DNA of 46,518 nucleotides from Planctomycetota bacterium. GTDB taxonomy: Bacteria > Planctomycetota > UBA1135 > UBA2386. The position numbers and the translations under genes are program-made. The stretch covers positions 1 through 46,518 of the forward strand of contig NYVR01000085.1 of NCBI GenBank assembly GCA_002684655.1, read 5' to 3'. Positions within the stretch are counted from its first letter, which is position 1, and each line of letters opens with the position of its first letter. This document shows, one piece after another, positions 8,124 to 15,913 of the stretch. A model generated the notes under the pieces. It worked only from the letters and a program-made list of their open reading frames with translations, had not been told where the DNA came from and searched no databases.

Positions 8124-9002
8124 ATGACCCCCACCCTCGTTTTTCCTGCCGTCGCCCTGCTCGCGTGCGGGCTCGCTGGATGCCGCGCCCAAGGCAGCGG
8201 CCAGCGAGACCTCCAGAACGCGGTCACGCGGCTCGAGCAGCAGATGCGAGACGTCGACCGCTACCTCTCCCAGCTAGAGCGCGGCGCTGGAGCCGTCAGC
8301 GACGCGCCAAAAGCGGCGACGACGGCCGCGAACGACGAGTTGGGAGAGCTCCGCGAGCTGCTCAAGAGCCAGGAAGAGGCGCTCGCGCAACGCATTCGCG
8401 CGCTCGAGCAAAACCAGCAGAAGATGGAGCGAGCCAGACAAAGCCTCGAGGCCGAGCATGCGCGCGTGCTCAAGCTGAAGGAGGGAGAGCTCGCCGCAGC
8501 GCGCGCCGAGCTCGACGCGCTGCGCGCCAAACAGCGGGATTCGAGGGCTGAAGAGCCCGCCAGCGACGCGTCGCAGCGATCCCGTCAAGTCGAGAAACCT
8601 CGCGGCGACGACGCGAACCGCGACATCGCGCGACCTTCGACGCCAGAACACGAGCCGACCGCCGAGGCCGCAGCTACTGACGACGCCGAGACGATCCGTC
8701 GCCTTCGCGCCGAGAACGCCGCGCTTAAAGAACGCCTCCGCTCTACGCGACCACGCCGGGCCGACAGCACTGCTTCGCCGACAGAGCAAGCCCAGCGCCA
8801 CCGACCCTCGAGCGCGGGAGGTGCGAGCGATGTACACGTCCACGGCGCTGGTCGCACCCTGATCATTCACGCCGACCAGGGCACCGTGAACGTCTACGTC
8901 GACGACGCCGGAAAGGCGTCCGTACGGGGACCTCGATCCTCCGCCGCCGGCAAACCAAGCAACGCTGCGACAGGATCCACGGCGGGCGGTCGTGAGCGCT
9001 GA
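8124..9002 (+). CDS. Coiled-coil lipoprotein of unknown function
   Basis: A 292-residue protein with a short signal sequence and lipobox LAGC (Cys at about residue 20), so it should be lipid-anchored. Residues 28-60 and about 70-150 are heptad-like, rich in Glu, Arg, Gln and Leu, and look like coiled coils (for example LEQQMRDVDRYLSQLE). A charged low-complexity linker follows (150-235). The last 50 residues are different, with VHVHGAGRTLIIHADQGTVN resembling a small beta-rich domain. GAGCGGAG lies upstream of the ATG as a possible ribosome site. It converges with the MFS-spermidine synthase gene (10 bases between stops). I recognise no family; an envelope structural role is a guess. Confidence 0.75.
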   Translation: MTPTLVFPAVALLACGLAGCRAQGSGQRDLQNAVTRLEQQMRDVDRYLSQLERGAGAVSDAPKAATTAANDELGELRELLKSQEEALAQRIRALEQNQQKMERARQSLEAEHARVLKLKEGELAAARAELDALRAKQRDSRAEEPASDASQRSRQVEKPRGDDANRDIARPSTPEHEPTAEAAATDDAETIRRLRAENAALKERLRSTRPRRADSTASPTEQAQRHRPSSAGGASDVHVHGAGRTLIIHADQGTVNVYVDDAGKASVRGPRSSAAGKPSNAATGSTAGGRER

Positions 9003-9011
9003 TATACGACG

Positions 9012-11246
9012 CTACTGACCGGCGCGGCCCGCGCGGCGTCGCAGGTAGAAGTACTCGTTGTAAGGACGGTCGTCCGTGATCTTGACGCTCCGATCTTCGG
9101 GAAGCAGCGCCTCGACGGAGACAGCACGCTCAGGGTTGAGGATAAACCGCCAGCACGTCCCCAGATCTTGCACCTGACCACCGGTCGCAGCCTTCGCCCA
9201 CCAGAGCATGTCCTCGCGGGCAGCCGGTGGCATGCGCGAGATCGCGTCTTCGACAGAAGGCCGCTCCAAGGGCTGAAAAGAAGCGAGCAGGTGCAAGCCC
9301 CGCGTCTGCAGCTCATAGTCGGTCTCGACGCCTTCCGGCGGCTCCCGGAACGACTCGATGATCTGCAGGTGAGGAAAGGACTCATTCAGCGTGTTCACGA
9401 CGGCCTTGGCGATCGCTTTCTCCCCTCCCGGGAACCACTGCTGCAGCACGCCTGTCGGCGTCAACCGCTCCTTGAGCACGTCATAGAACTCGGTGGAGTA
9501 GAGTAGGCTCGAGCCGCCGGCTTCGACCGGCGGCGGCGGATCAATGGTGATCAGGTCGAACTTCTCCTCCGTACGAGACAAGAAGCGACGACCGTCATCG
9601 ACGACAACGCGCGCGCCAGGCATCGCGAGGTGCTCCGCGGCGTCGTCCCAGAAGAAGCCGAACGATTCGACGACGCTCGGCACCAACTCGACCGCCGTCG
9701 CCTTGCCCGGCCACGAAAGCAGCGAGCGGAAGGTTGTCCCCATGCCAAAGCAGATCACGCAGGTCGACTCGGGCGGCTGCTCGCGCATCACTAGCGGCAG
9801 GTGGGCCATGACCATCGTCTCCGGCACCAGCTCGGTGATCCCGACGCCGTTGACGAGCAGGCGCTTCTTCATGCCTTCGCCGAACGCGACCACGCTCGCG
9901 GTCGAGTCGCGGCGGACTTCGGCGTTTTTATAGACGCTCGGGTCTTCGTGCGTGCGGGTGCTGAAGACCGCCAGCAACATCGCTCCAACGGCGACAGCCT
10001 TGACCGTGAGGTCGAGGACGCGGCGCCGCGACGAGACGCCCAGCAGGAACAGCGGATACACCAGGGCCATCGACAGCAGCGCCCACTTGACGCCGACCAT
10101 CGGCAACAACACGTAGCCGCTGAACAGCGGACCGAGGATGCAGCCGAGCACGTTGACGGCGTACGCTGACCCCGCCGCCCCTGGTTCACCTCGCGCATGC
10201 TCGTCGACGAGCTGCGGCGTCATGTAACCGAGCAACATCGAGATCGGGACCAAGCTCAGCAACACCAAGGCTTGCTCGCCGTGCCAGCGTGGGTCGTTGC
10301 AGACCAGCGGCAGCAGCGACGCAAGGAACAGCATCGGCAGCAGCGTCGCGGCGTCAGCGGCCCGACCCCTGCGCAGGTGCAGCCGATAGAGCGCCGATCC
10401 CAGCCACGTCGCCAGCAGGTAGGTCGCCAGCACGGCAGCGAACGCGTAGATGGTGGTCTTGAGCACCGGCGTGAACGCGCGGGTCCAGACGACCTCCATC
10501 GCCATGGACGTGAACCCGGTCGCGAACAGCAGCGACAGCCTGAGGCCCCGCCCGACGCTGCCGCGCGCGCCCCCGACGGGCGCTGCAGCGAGCCGGCGCG
10601 GCGCCGCAGCCTCGGCCTCACTCCGCTGGGCCAACCGAGGCATCAGTATCGCGATGACGCCGATGGCTACATTGATCACAGCGGCGACCAGCAGGGTCTG
10701 TCGGAAGCCAAGCAGCTCGATGAGCACCAGCGCCGTGGTCAACGCGCCGGCCATCGCGCCGATGACGTTGCCGAGATAGAGGTAGCTAAAGGTCTCCTCG
10801 TCGCCCCTCGTCGAAGCTCGCAGAAACGCCATCATCAGCGGGAACGTCGCGCCCATCAGCGTGGTGAACACCAGGATCGAGAGCGTGATCACGACCGCCG
10901 AAGCGCCGAGGTAGCTCGCCGAAGAGGCCTCACCGAGGCCCCGCAGCCAGGTCTCGCCGACGTCAAACGCCCATGGCACGCACCACGCCCCCGCGCCGAT
11001 CCCTAGCTCGGCGACGCCATAGCCCACCGCAGCGGCGCCCGGGCTGCGCGCGGTAAGCGCGTTGCCGACGCGACCGCCGAGCCAGGAGCCAAGGGCCAAG
11101 CCCAACATGAACACGCTCAGCAGCACCGACAGCACCGGGGTGACGATGCCGAAGTCGGCGAACGCGAGGCGCAGCCACACGACCTGATAGAGCAGGCCGC
11201 AGAAGCCGGACGCGACGAACAACAAGAATGCGATGGGACGGAGCAC
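9012..11246 (-). CDS. MFS-like membrane domain fused to a spermidine synthase-like domain
   Basis: A 744-residue fusion. Residues 1-420 contain about 12 hydrophobic helices, beginning LLFVASGFCGLLYQVVWLRL and including a glycine-rich LALGSWLGGRVG segment. From about 490 the chain is a Rossmann methyltransferase-like polyamine synthase domain: CFGMGTTFRSLLSW for the nucleotide-binding loop, AVELVPSVVE for the acidic ribose-binding strand, VVVDDGRRFL, and DLITIDPPPPVEAGG. The acidic residues that bind polyamine in true spermidine synthases are not obvious in this last motif, so the substrate may differ. Fusions of this type are known in Planctomycetota and Deltaproteobacteria, but their reaction is not established. 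Upstream is the ECF sigma gene on the same strand, 82 bases away. Confidence 0.85.
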   Translation of the reverse strand: MLRPIAFLLFVASGFCGLLYQVVWLRLAFADFGIVTPVLSVLLSVFMLGLALGSWLGGRVGNALTARSPGAAAVGYGVAELGIGAGAWCVPWAFDVGETWLRGLGEASSASYLGASAVVITLSILVFTTLMGATFPLMMAFLRASTRGDEETFSYLYLGNVIGAMAGALTTALVLIELLGFRQTLLVAAVINVAIGVIAILMPRLAQRSEAEAAAPRRLAAAPVGGARGSVGRGLRLSLLFATGFTSMAMEVVWTRAFTPVLKTTIYAFAAVLATYLLATWLGSALYRLHLRRGRAADAATLLPMLFLASLLPLVCNDPRWHGEQALVLLSLVPISMLLGYMTPQLVDEHARGEPGAAGSAYAVNVLGCILGPLFSGYVLLPMVGVKWALLSMALVYPLFLLGVSSRRRVLDLTVKAVAVGAMLLAVFSTRTHEDPSVYKNAEVRRDSTASVVAFGEGMKKRLLVNGVGITELVPETMVMAHLPLVMREQPPESTCVICFGMGTTFRSLLSWPGKATAVELVPSVVESFGFFWDDAAEHLAMPGARVVVDDGRRFLSRTEEKFDLITIDPPPPVEAGGSSLLYSTEFYDVLKERLTPTGVLQQWFPGGEKAIAKAVVNTLNESFPHLQIIESFREPPEGVETDYELQTRGLHLLASFQPLERPSVEDAISRMPPAAREDMLWWAKAATGGQVQDLGTCWRFILNPERAVSVEALLPEDRSVKITDDRPYNEYFYLRRRAGRAGQ

Positions 11247-11328
11247 GAGTCCTTCTTTTCGGCGACCGAGCGGGTTCAGCGAGAGGATTCTAGCCCTGCG
11301 ATGATCGGTTTCTCGCCAGAAGCGCTGT

Positions 11329-11967
11329 TCAACGCCCGAACTCGGCCAGGAGCTCCTGCAGCCGCTGCAGGGCGCGCATATGAAGAGAGCGGACGGTGAC
11401 CTCCTTGTCGTAGCCGAGCTCTGGCGCGATCTCGGCGAAGCTCTTGCCCTGGAAAAGGCGCAGTTCGATCACCCGCTTGTGCTTCTCGCTGAGCTCGCCG
11501 AGGGCGACGTCGAGGGCGCTCTGCAGCTCTTGGAAACGGACCAGCATGCTCTGTCGCTCGACGCTCTCGTCAACGAACCGCTCGCGGCCGCCCGCTTCGT
11601 CGAAGTCGCCGAGGTGACGCACGTCTCCCTTACCGCGCTTCTGCGCCCGCGCGCGCCGCCAAGAATCCTTGAGTTTGCGATCCGCGATAGTGCGGACCCA
11701 CCCGCTGAAGGAAGCGCCCGGCTCCACTTGGAACTCGCCGATGTCACGAAACACCTGAAGCATCACCTCCTGCTGCAGGTCCTCGCGGCTCTTGTCTGAC
11801 GGCAGGCTCTGACCGTACGACGCCTCCGCGACCCACTTCGTGACCTTCTCTTGGAGGTTCCCCCAAGATAGATCACCCTCGTCTCCCTGTACGTTCTGGA
11901 CGTGCTGCAGGGTGCTCGAGAGGTCTTCCTCTGGGTCTTCGGGCTTCTCCGACGACGCAGCGCTCAT
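11329..11967 (-). CDS. ECF-type RNA polymerase sigma factor
   Basis: Residues 60-125 fit sigma region 2 (SREDLQQEVMLQVFRDIG, then FSGWVRTIADRKLKDSWRRARA), and 145-212 fit region 4 (ALGELSEKHKRVIELRLFQG, SFAEIAPELGYDKEVTVRSLHMRALQRL). The DNA-reading helix is the latter part. No region 3 is present, which places it in the extracytoplasmic-function group. The N-terminal 45 residues are acidic and polar and have no assigned role. I chose the ATG at 11967 (MSAASSEK); another in-frame start lies four codons upstream. No anti-sigma factor gene flanks it, which is unusual for canonical ECF systems and common among Planctomycetota ECF factors. Its promoters are unknown. Confidence 0.85.
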   Translation of the reverse strand: MSAASSEKPEDPEEDLSSTLQHVQNVQGDEGDLSWGNLQEKVTKWVAEASYGQSLPSDKSREDLQQEVMLQVFRDIGEFQVEPGASFSGWVRTIADRKLKDSWRRARAQKRGKGDVRHLGDFDEAGGRERFVDESVERQSMLVRFQELQSALDVALGELSEKHKRVIELRLFQGKSFAEIAPELGYDKEVTVRSLHMRALQRLQELLAEFGR

Positions 11968-12073
11968 ACCCTCGACCATACATCAGCGACACGCTGCGTG
12001 CACCGCGACACGTACGCCTGAGCGCCATTCCCTGATCGCGTCGCAGGCGACCGTTGGCTAGGGTCGCGGTCGC

Positions 12074-13651
12074 ATGGTGGAACCCAAACGTATCGCCGTA
12101 GTCGACATGGGCTCGAACGCGATCCGCTTCATGATCGCCGAGGTCGCGGGCGATCAACCTCGGATCCTGACATCCCACCGACACCCCATCCGCATCGGGG
12201 ACGCCGTCTTCCGCAGCGGCTACGTCCCGGAAGACGATGTCGCCGCGATCGCCGACGCCTTCTGCAGCTTTGGCGAGGCGTGCGATCAGCAAGATGTGCG
12301 GCTGCGTCGCGCGATCGCTACAGCCGCGATGCGCGAAGCTCATAACAGCGACGCGGTCGTAGACCGGGTCAGGGACGCCTCTGGGTTCGATGTCGAGGTG
12401 ATCTCAGGAGAGCAGGAGGCGCACCTCTTAAAGCTAGGGGTCGAGACGAAGCTCGAACTCAGCCGCGGTCGCTCTGTGCTCGTAGACGTCGGCGGCGGCT
12501 CTGCCGAAGTCGTCGTCGTCGACGACGGCGCGGTCGCGAGCGCCCGGTCCTACCCGCTCGGCGCGCTCAGGATGCTAGAAAAGTTCCGCGACGTCGGCGC
12601 AGACGGCGTCTTCGCACAACTGCGGCAGCACCTCGAGTCCCTAACAGGGCGTTTGTCAGAGGGCTTCGCCGACGCGGCCGTGGACCGATGCGTCGCCGTT
12701 GGCGGCAACATTGACAGCCTCTCCGACCTCGCCTCCGCACGGATCGGGCGGCGGCCTACAGCCAAAGCCGATGCCTGCGCGACCGAAGACCTCCACGGAG
12801 CGATCGAGTCGCTGGCCGCGCTCAGCGTGCCCGAGCGCATCGACCGCCATGCGCTCGCCGCAGATCGAGCAGACACCATCGTCCCGGCCGGTATGGTCTA
12901 TGCACACGTCGCGCGGCTGACGGGCGCGGCGCGCTTGCTGACGCCCCGCGTCGGGGTCAAGGAGGGCCTCCTCGAAGCTGTCGCCCGCGGTCACGGCGTC
13001 CGCGCCGCGAAGCGTCCAACGCGCGAAGCGACCGATCAGATCGAGTCCGAGTTCAAGCTCCGCGCGAACGGCGACGTAACGGTGCTAGAGGTAGAGGCGG
13101 CGCTCAACGACCTCAAGGTGCGCTACACGCGGCGCACGACAGATCGACACACCGACACCTACCTCGACGATTCGTCCGGGTCGCTCACCCAGCGTGGCGT
13201 CGGACTGCGGCTTCGGGACGGCAGCGAAGGGCGCGTTTTGACCTGCAAGCTCCGCGGAACGGTCGAAGGCGGAATGCACCGACGCAGAGAAGTCGAAGCG
13301 CGTTGGCGACCGGCAACGCCGCCGGAGCAGATCGAGCAACTCCCTGAATCGATCCGCGATGTGATCGAGCCGCTCGTCGGCGGTCGCGAGCTACGCGCAC
13401 GCCTGCAGCTGTCGGTCGTCCGCGAGATCAGGATGTTGGCATCTAAAGGTGAAGACATCTGCGAGCTCGCCGTGGACACGGTCTCGGCGCGCTCAGGCGA
13501 CCAGCGCGTGACCTTCCAAGAGATCGAGCTCGAAGTGCTCGGCAACCCCGCGGAGAACGGCAGGATCGCTGCGGCCCTCCAGGCGCGGCTCCCCGTAAAC
13601 TTCGCGACGGACGATAAGCCGACCCACGCAGCAGCGGCGCTCGGCCTGTAA
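12074..13651 (+). CDS. Ppx/GppA phosphatase fused to a CYTH (triphosphate tunnel) domain
   Basis: Two enzymes of polyphosphate or nucleoside-polyphosphate chemistry in one 525-residue chain. Residues 1-300 form an actin-like-ATPase-fold Ppx/GppA module: VVDMGSNAIRFMIAE (phosphate 1), ATAAMREAHN, ISGEQEAHLLK and DVGGGSAEVV (phosphate 2). From about residue 320 there is a CYTH domain: ESEFKL matches ExExK, followed by TDTYLDD, GLRLRDG, LTCKLRG, RRREVEARW and QEIELEV, the alternating charged strands that build the tunnel. Ppx removes terminal phosphate from polyphosphate or pppGpp; CYTH proteins hydrolyse triphosphates, including tripolyphosphate. The fusion suggests sequential breakdown of polyphosphate down to phosphate, which is an inference. 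The upstream neighbour is divergent; hsp20 lies 185-212 bases downstream with its own regulatory region. Confidence 0.88.
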   Translation: MVEPKRIAVVDMGSNAIRFMIAEVAGDQPRILTSHRHPIRIGDAVFRSGYVPEDDVAAIADAFCSFGEACDQQDVRLRRAIATAAMREAHNSDAVVDRVRDASGFDVEVISGEQEAHLLKLGVETKLELSRGRSVLVDVGGGSAEVVVVDDGAVASARSYPLGALRMLEKFRDVGADGVFAQLRQHLESLTGRLSEGFADAAVDRCVAVGGNIDSLSDLASARIGRRPTAKADACATEDLHGAIESLAALSVPERIDRHALAADRADTIVPAGMVYAHVARLTGAARLLTPRVGVKEGLLEAVARGHGVRAAKRPTREATDQIESEFKLRANGDVTVLEVEAALNDLKVRYTRRTTDRHTDTYLDDSSGSLTQRGVGLRLRDGSEGRVLTCKLRGTVEGGMHRRREVEARWRPATPPEQIEQLPESIRDVIEPLVGGRELRARLQLSVVREIRMLASKGEDICELAVDTVSARSGDQRVTFQEIELEVLGNPAENGRIAAALQARLPVNFATDDKPTHAAAALGL

Positions 13652-13721
13652 AGGCTTCCGCGCTTGTGATCCACGCTGCACCCACCGACGCGAACGCCTA
13701 GACGCGCGCAAGCCCGCTCGA

Positions 13722-13736
13722 TTGCCATAATGGCAA
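13722..13736. promoter_or_regulatory. Perfect palindrome TTGCCATAATGGCAA upstream of hsp20
   Basis: TTGCCAT-A-ATGGCAA is a perfect 7+1+7 inverted repeat, in an AT-rich island of an otherwise GC-rich sequence. The core TGCCATAATGRCA recurs at 27458 and (as TGCCATAATGGCG) at 27486 upstream of clpB. It is a candidate operator or activator site for a heat-shock regulator. It lies 127 bases from the hsp20 ATG at 13864. Confidence 0.6.
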
Positions 13737-13738
13737 CT

Positions 13739-13755
13739 CATGCCAATATGACGTA
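13739..13755. promoter_or_regulatory. Second, degenerate copy of the heat-shock palindrome
   Basis: CATGCCAATATGACGTA matches the clpB site CATGCCATAATGACATG at 13 of 17 positions. It begins 17 bases after the first copy, counting from TGCCA to TGCCA. The two clpB copies are 28 bases apart, so the spacings differ by about one helical turn. Confidence 0.5.
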
Positions 13756-13785
13756 TTTGACGGATCTAGCAGGCGCTATCAAATA
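13754..13785 (+). promoter_or_regulatory. Imperfect inverted repeat TATTTGA/TCAAATA upstream of hsp20
   Basis: TATTTGA (13754-13760) and TCAAATA (13779-13785) are perfect complements. Inside them TAGC and GCTA close an AGGC loop, leaving a one-sided bulge. TATTTGA occurs again at 13821. The element could be part of the promoter or a leader structure. No transcription start is known, so its role is open. Confidence 0.35.
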
Positions 13786-13824
13786 GCATTTAAATGTCTG
13801 CCATTTAACGTTTTGCAAGATATT

Positions 13825-13837
13825 TGACATCGTGGCA
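13825..13837. promoter_or_regulatory. Third possible palindrome copy near the hsp20 start
   Basis: TGACATCGTGGCA, read on the other strand, is TGCCACGATGTCA and matches TGCCATAATGGCA at 10 of 13 positions. It ends on the upstream candidate ATG at 13837, which would favour the downstream start at 13864. A further half-site TGCCATTTAACG begins at 13799. Confidence 0.3.
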
Positions 13838-13863
13838 TGGGGGTTGCTCTCAAAGCTCCCATC

Positions 13864-14316
13864 ATGCGAAAGATCCAGAACACCATCCCCCAGATCCGCG
13901 ACCCCTTCCAGAGCCTGCTCGGACACTTGTTCCGCGATACGCTCACCGACCTTCAGGCTGAGCAAGGCCGGCGTGAGTCGGCGCCGCGTACCAACATCGC
14001 CGAGACCGAGGCTGGCTACGAGCTGTCCTTCGAGCTCCCCGGCGTCGACGAGTCCGACATCGACGTGCAGCTGCACGACAAGGTCCTCACCGTCAGCGCC
14101 CACCGCGCGGCCGCCAGCGATTCGGGCGACGACGAGCCCGGCAGGCGCTGGCACCGTCTTGAGCACGGACACGGAGAGTCACGGCGTTCCATCTCGCTCC
14201 CGCAGGATGCAGCCGACGACGGCGTCGAGGCTGTATGTAAGAACGGCGTCTTGAGCGTCATCGTCCCCAAGCAGGAGCGGGCGCAACCGTCCAAGATCCA
14301 GGTGCGGGCTGGCTGA
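13864..14316 (+). CDS. hsp20: Small heat shock protein, Hsp20/alpha-crystallin family
   Basis: An ATP-independent holdase that binds unfolding proteins in the cytoplasm. The 150 residues comprise an N-terminal arm (MRKIQNTIPQIRDPF), an alpha-crystallin domain from about 40 to 140, and a short C-terminal tail. ETEAGYELSFELPGVDESDI is the typical first strand region, and AVCKNGVLSVIVPK contains the family signature A-x-x-x-N-G-V-L. An in-frame ATG at 13837 would add nine residues; I prefer 13864 because a possible operator copy overlaps the earlier ATG. Upstream lies an AT-rich regulatory region with palindromes shared with clpB, fitting heat-inducible control. The gene is followed on the same strand by dtd, 57 bases on. 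Confidence 0.93.
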   Translation: MRKIQNTIPQIRDPFQSLLGHLFRDTLTDLQAEQGRRESAPRTNIAETEAGYELSFELPGVDESDIDVQLHDKVLTVSAHRAAASDSGDDEPGRRWHRLEHGHGESRRSISLPQDAADDGVEAVCKNGVLSVIVPKQERAQPSKIQVRAG

Positions 14317-14373
14317 TGACGCAGGGAGACCTGCCGCGTCGAACCATGCCCTCGCGGCTGCTAGCCTGATGCT

Positions 14374-14847
14374 GTGATTACGACGGTGCAGAGAGTCGAG
14401 CGCGCGCGCGTCCTGGTCGATGGCGAAACCGTCGGCGAGGTGGCGCGCGGTCTGCTGCTGTTCGTCGGCGTCGAGCGCGGCGACGCCGCTGAGGATGCTG
14501 ACGAAACCGCGCGGAAAGTCTTAAGCATGCGCGTCTTTGCCAAGGACAAACCGACCGACCTGTCTGTCCAGGACATCTCCGGCGGATGCCTCGTCGTGAG
14601 CCAATTCACGCTCGCGGCAGAGCTCCAGCGTGGTCACCGACCAGACTTCACAGCGGCTGCGCACCCCGACCTCGCGCGCCCACTATACGAGCGCGTCGCC
14701 GCAAAGCTCCGCTCCGCCGGCGTCGCGGTCGCGACCGGCGTCTTCGGCGCCTCGATGCAGGTCGAACTCATCAACGACGGCCCGATGACCTATCTGCTGT
14801 GCGTGCGCGGAGGCAAGACTCGGGCGCGCGCCGACTACACGGCTTGA
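14374..14847 (+). CDS. dtd: D-aminoacyl-tRNA deacylase
   Basis: Hydrolyses D-amino acids, and glycine mischarged on tRNA-Ala, from tRNA, keeping D-residues out of proteins. The 157 residues carry the family motifs in order: VQRVERARVLVDGETVGEV at the N-terminus, VVSQFTLAAELQRGHRPDF in the middle, and NDGPMTY near the C-terminus. The Gly-Pro there is the cross-subunit chiral-selection motif. Translation starts at GTG (14374); the nearby ATG at 14369 is out of frame. It may be read through from hsp20. Converges with the TPR-zincin gene, 13 bases between ends. Confidence 0.95.
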   Translation: MITTVQRVERARVLVDGETVGEVARGLLLFVGVERGDAAEDADETARKVLSMRVFAKDKPTDLSVQDISGGCLVVSQFTLAAELQRGHRPDFTAAAHPDLARPLYERVAAKLRSAGVAVATGVFGASMQVELINDGPMTYLLCVRGGKTRARADYTA

Positions 14848-14860
14848 CCAGCGCCGAAGG

Positions 14861-15715
14861 TCAGGCGAGCCCGAGGTCGTCCATGTCTTCTTCCTCGAAG
14901 CCGAGGTAGTGACCTAGCTCATGATAGAGCGTGATCCGAATCTGCTCGACGAGTTCGTCCTTCGTCGCGGACATCCGCTCGAGGTTGCGCTGAAAGAGGT
15001 AGATGCGACTGGGCCGCAGCGGACCGTCGTGACCCGCCGTCTCCGGCAGCGGCACGCCGTCGAAGAGGCCGAGCATGTCGGGAGACACCTCTTCAGCGGC
15101 GCCCTCTTCATGAAGCTGAATATCCGGCAATTCCTGCACGATCACCGCGACGCGATCGAGGCTCTTACGGAACTGGCGCGGCAACGCCCGCGCTGCCTCT
15201 TGAACTTGTTTGTCGAACTCGACGCGCGTCACGCGCGTTGGGTTCACGTATTTGTCGGGCACGAGCGCCGCTGCGCGCGCGAACAGGCCCTCAGCCTCGT
15301 CGAATGAGCCCCGCCGCTCCAGCAAGCAACCCGCGACGACGTCCGCGTCCGCGAGCGCGTCGGGGAGCGCGCGGGCCTCGCCGATCGCTGCTTGCGCCTC
15401 GTCAAACCGCCACTGCAAGAAAAGACTCATCGCTAGCCAGCACCGCGAAGACGGGCAATCGGGGTCTACCCGCAACACCTCTCGGAACTGCTGCTCCGCC
15501 TCGCGGGCCTTCCCCATGCCCAGGTATACGTCACCTCGCAGGAAGGTCATGTCGGAGGCGATCCCGCGACCGTCGCGGACGGCCGCGTCGATGGCCGCGA
15601 GCGCGTCCTCAAGTCGGCCGTCTGCGAGCAGCTGTTCAATGTCGCGGACGACAGGGTCTGCGCCGACGCCCTCGTCGATCTCGGGCGGCACGATACCCGC
15701 GGGCTCGATGTCCAT
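14861..15715 (-). CDS. TPR-domain protein with C-terminal zincin metallopeptidase domain
   Basis: Residues 18-150 are helical repeats of TPR type (for example ALAAIDAAVRDGRG, FLRGDVYLGMGKAREAEQQF, LAMSLFLQWRFDEAQAAIGEA). Residues about 165-284 match the minimal-zincin family often annotated as DUF1025 or possible zinc metallopeptidase: a conserved RLPRQFR-like helix, VIVQELPDIQLH, LFDGVPL, RIYLFQRNLER, and at the end YHELGHYLGFEEEDM with the HExxH zinc motif. Most members consist of the zincin alone (about 110-140 residues), so the TPR fusion is notable. The ATG at 15715 is preferred over the TTG four codons upstream. No signal peptide is seen, so it is cytoplasmic. Activity and substrate are unproven for the family. 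Confidence 0.85.
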   Translation of the reverse strand: MDIEPAGIVPPEIDEGVGADPVVRDIEQLLADGRLEDALAAIDAAVRDGRGIASDMTFLRGDVYLGMGKAREAEQQFREVLRVDPDCPSSRCWLAMSLFLQWRFDEAQAAIGEARALPDALADADVVAGCLLERRGSFDEAEGLFARAAALVPDKYVNPTRVTRVEFDKQVQEAARALPRQFRKSLDRVAVIVQELPDIQLHEEGAAEEVSPDMLGLFDGVPLPETAGHDGPLRPSRIYLFQRNLERMSATKDELVEQIRITLYHELGHYLGFEEEDMDDLGLA

Positions 15716-15913
15716 GGCTAGAGTCAAGCAGCGCTCGCTTGGAGTGTCGACCGACGACCTCGAAGATATCAGCGCTCGCGCGGATACACCGGCAGCCGTT
15801 CGCTGGAGCGAAGGAGGGGCGTAGGCGCATCAACGTGAGCGCGCGCACCGCCGGCTCTACAGCCCCCTCGAAGGCCTCGGTTCTCGCCACCGAGTTGAAG
15901 CAGGGCTGCCGCG

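Noticed and set aside
6971-8551. A 526-codon open frame on the plus strand
   Set aside because: It lies antisense to the DHH and sugar-isomerase-like genes, has Arg/Ala-rich composition without domain character, and is a typical high-GC shadow frame.
13741-14172. A minus-strand 144-codon frame opposite hsp20
   Set aside because: It overlaps hsp20 and its regulatory region; hsp20 has clear alpha-crystallin motifs and the antisense frame has none.
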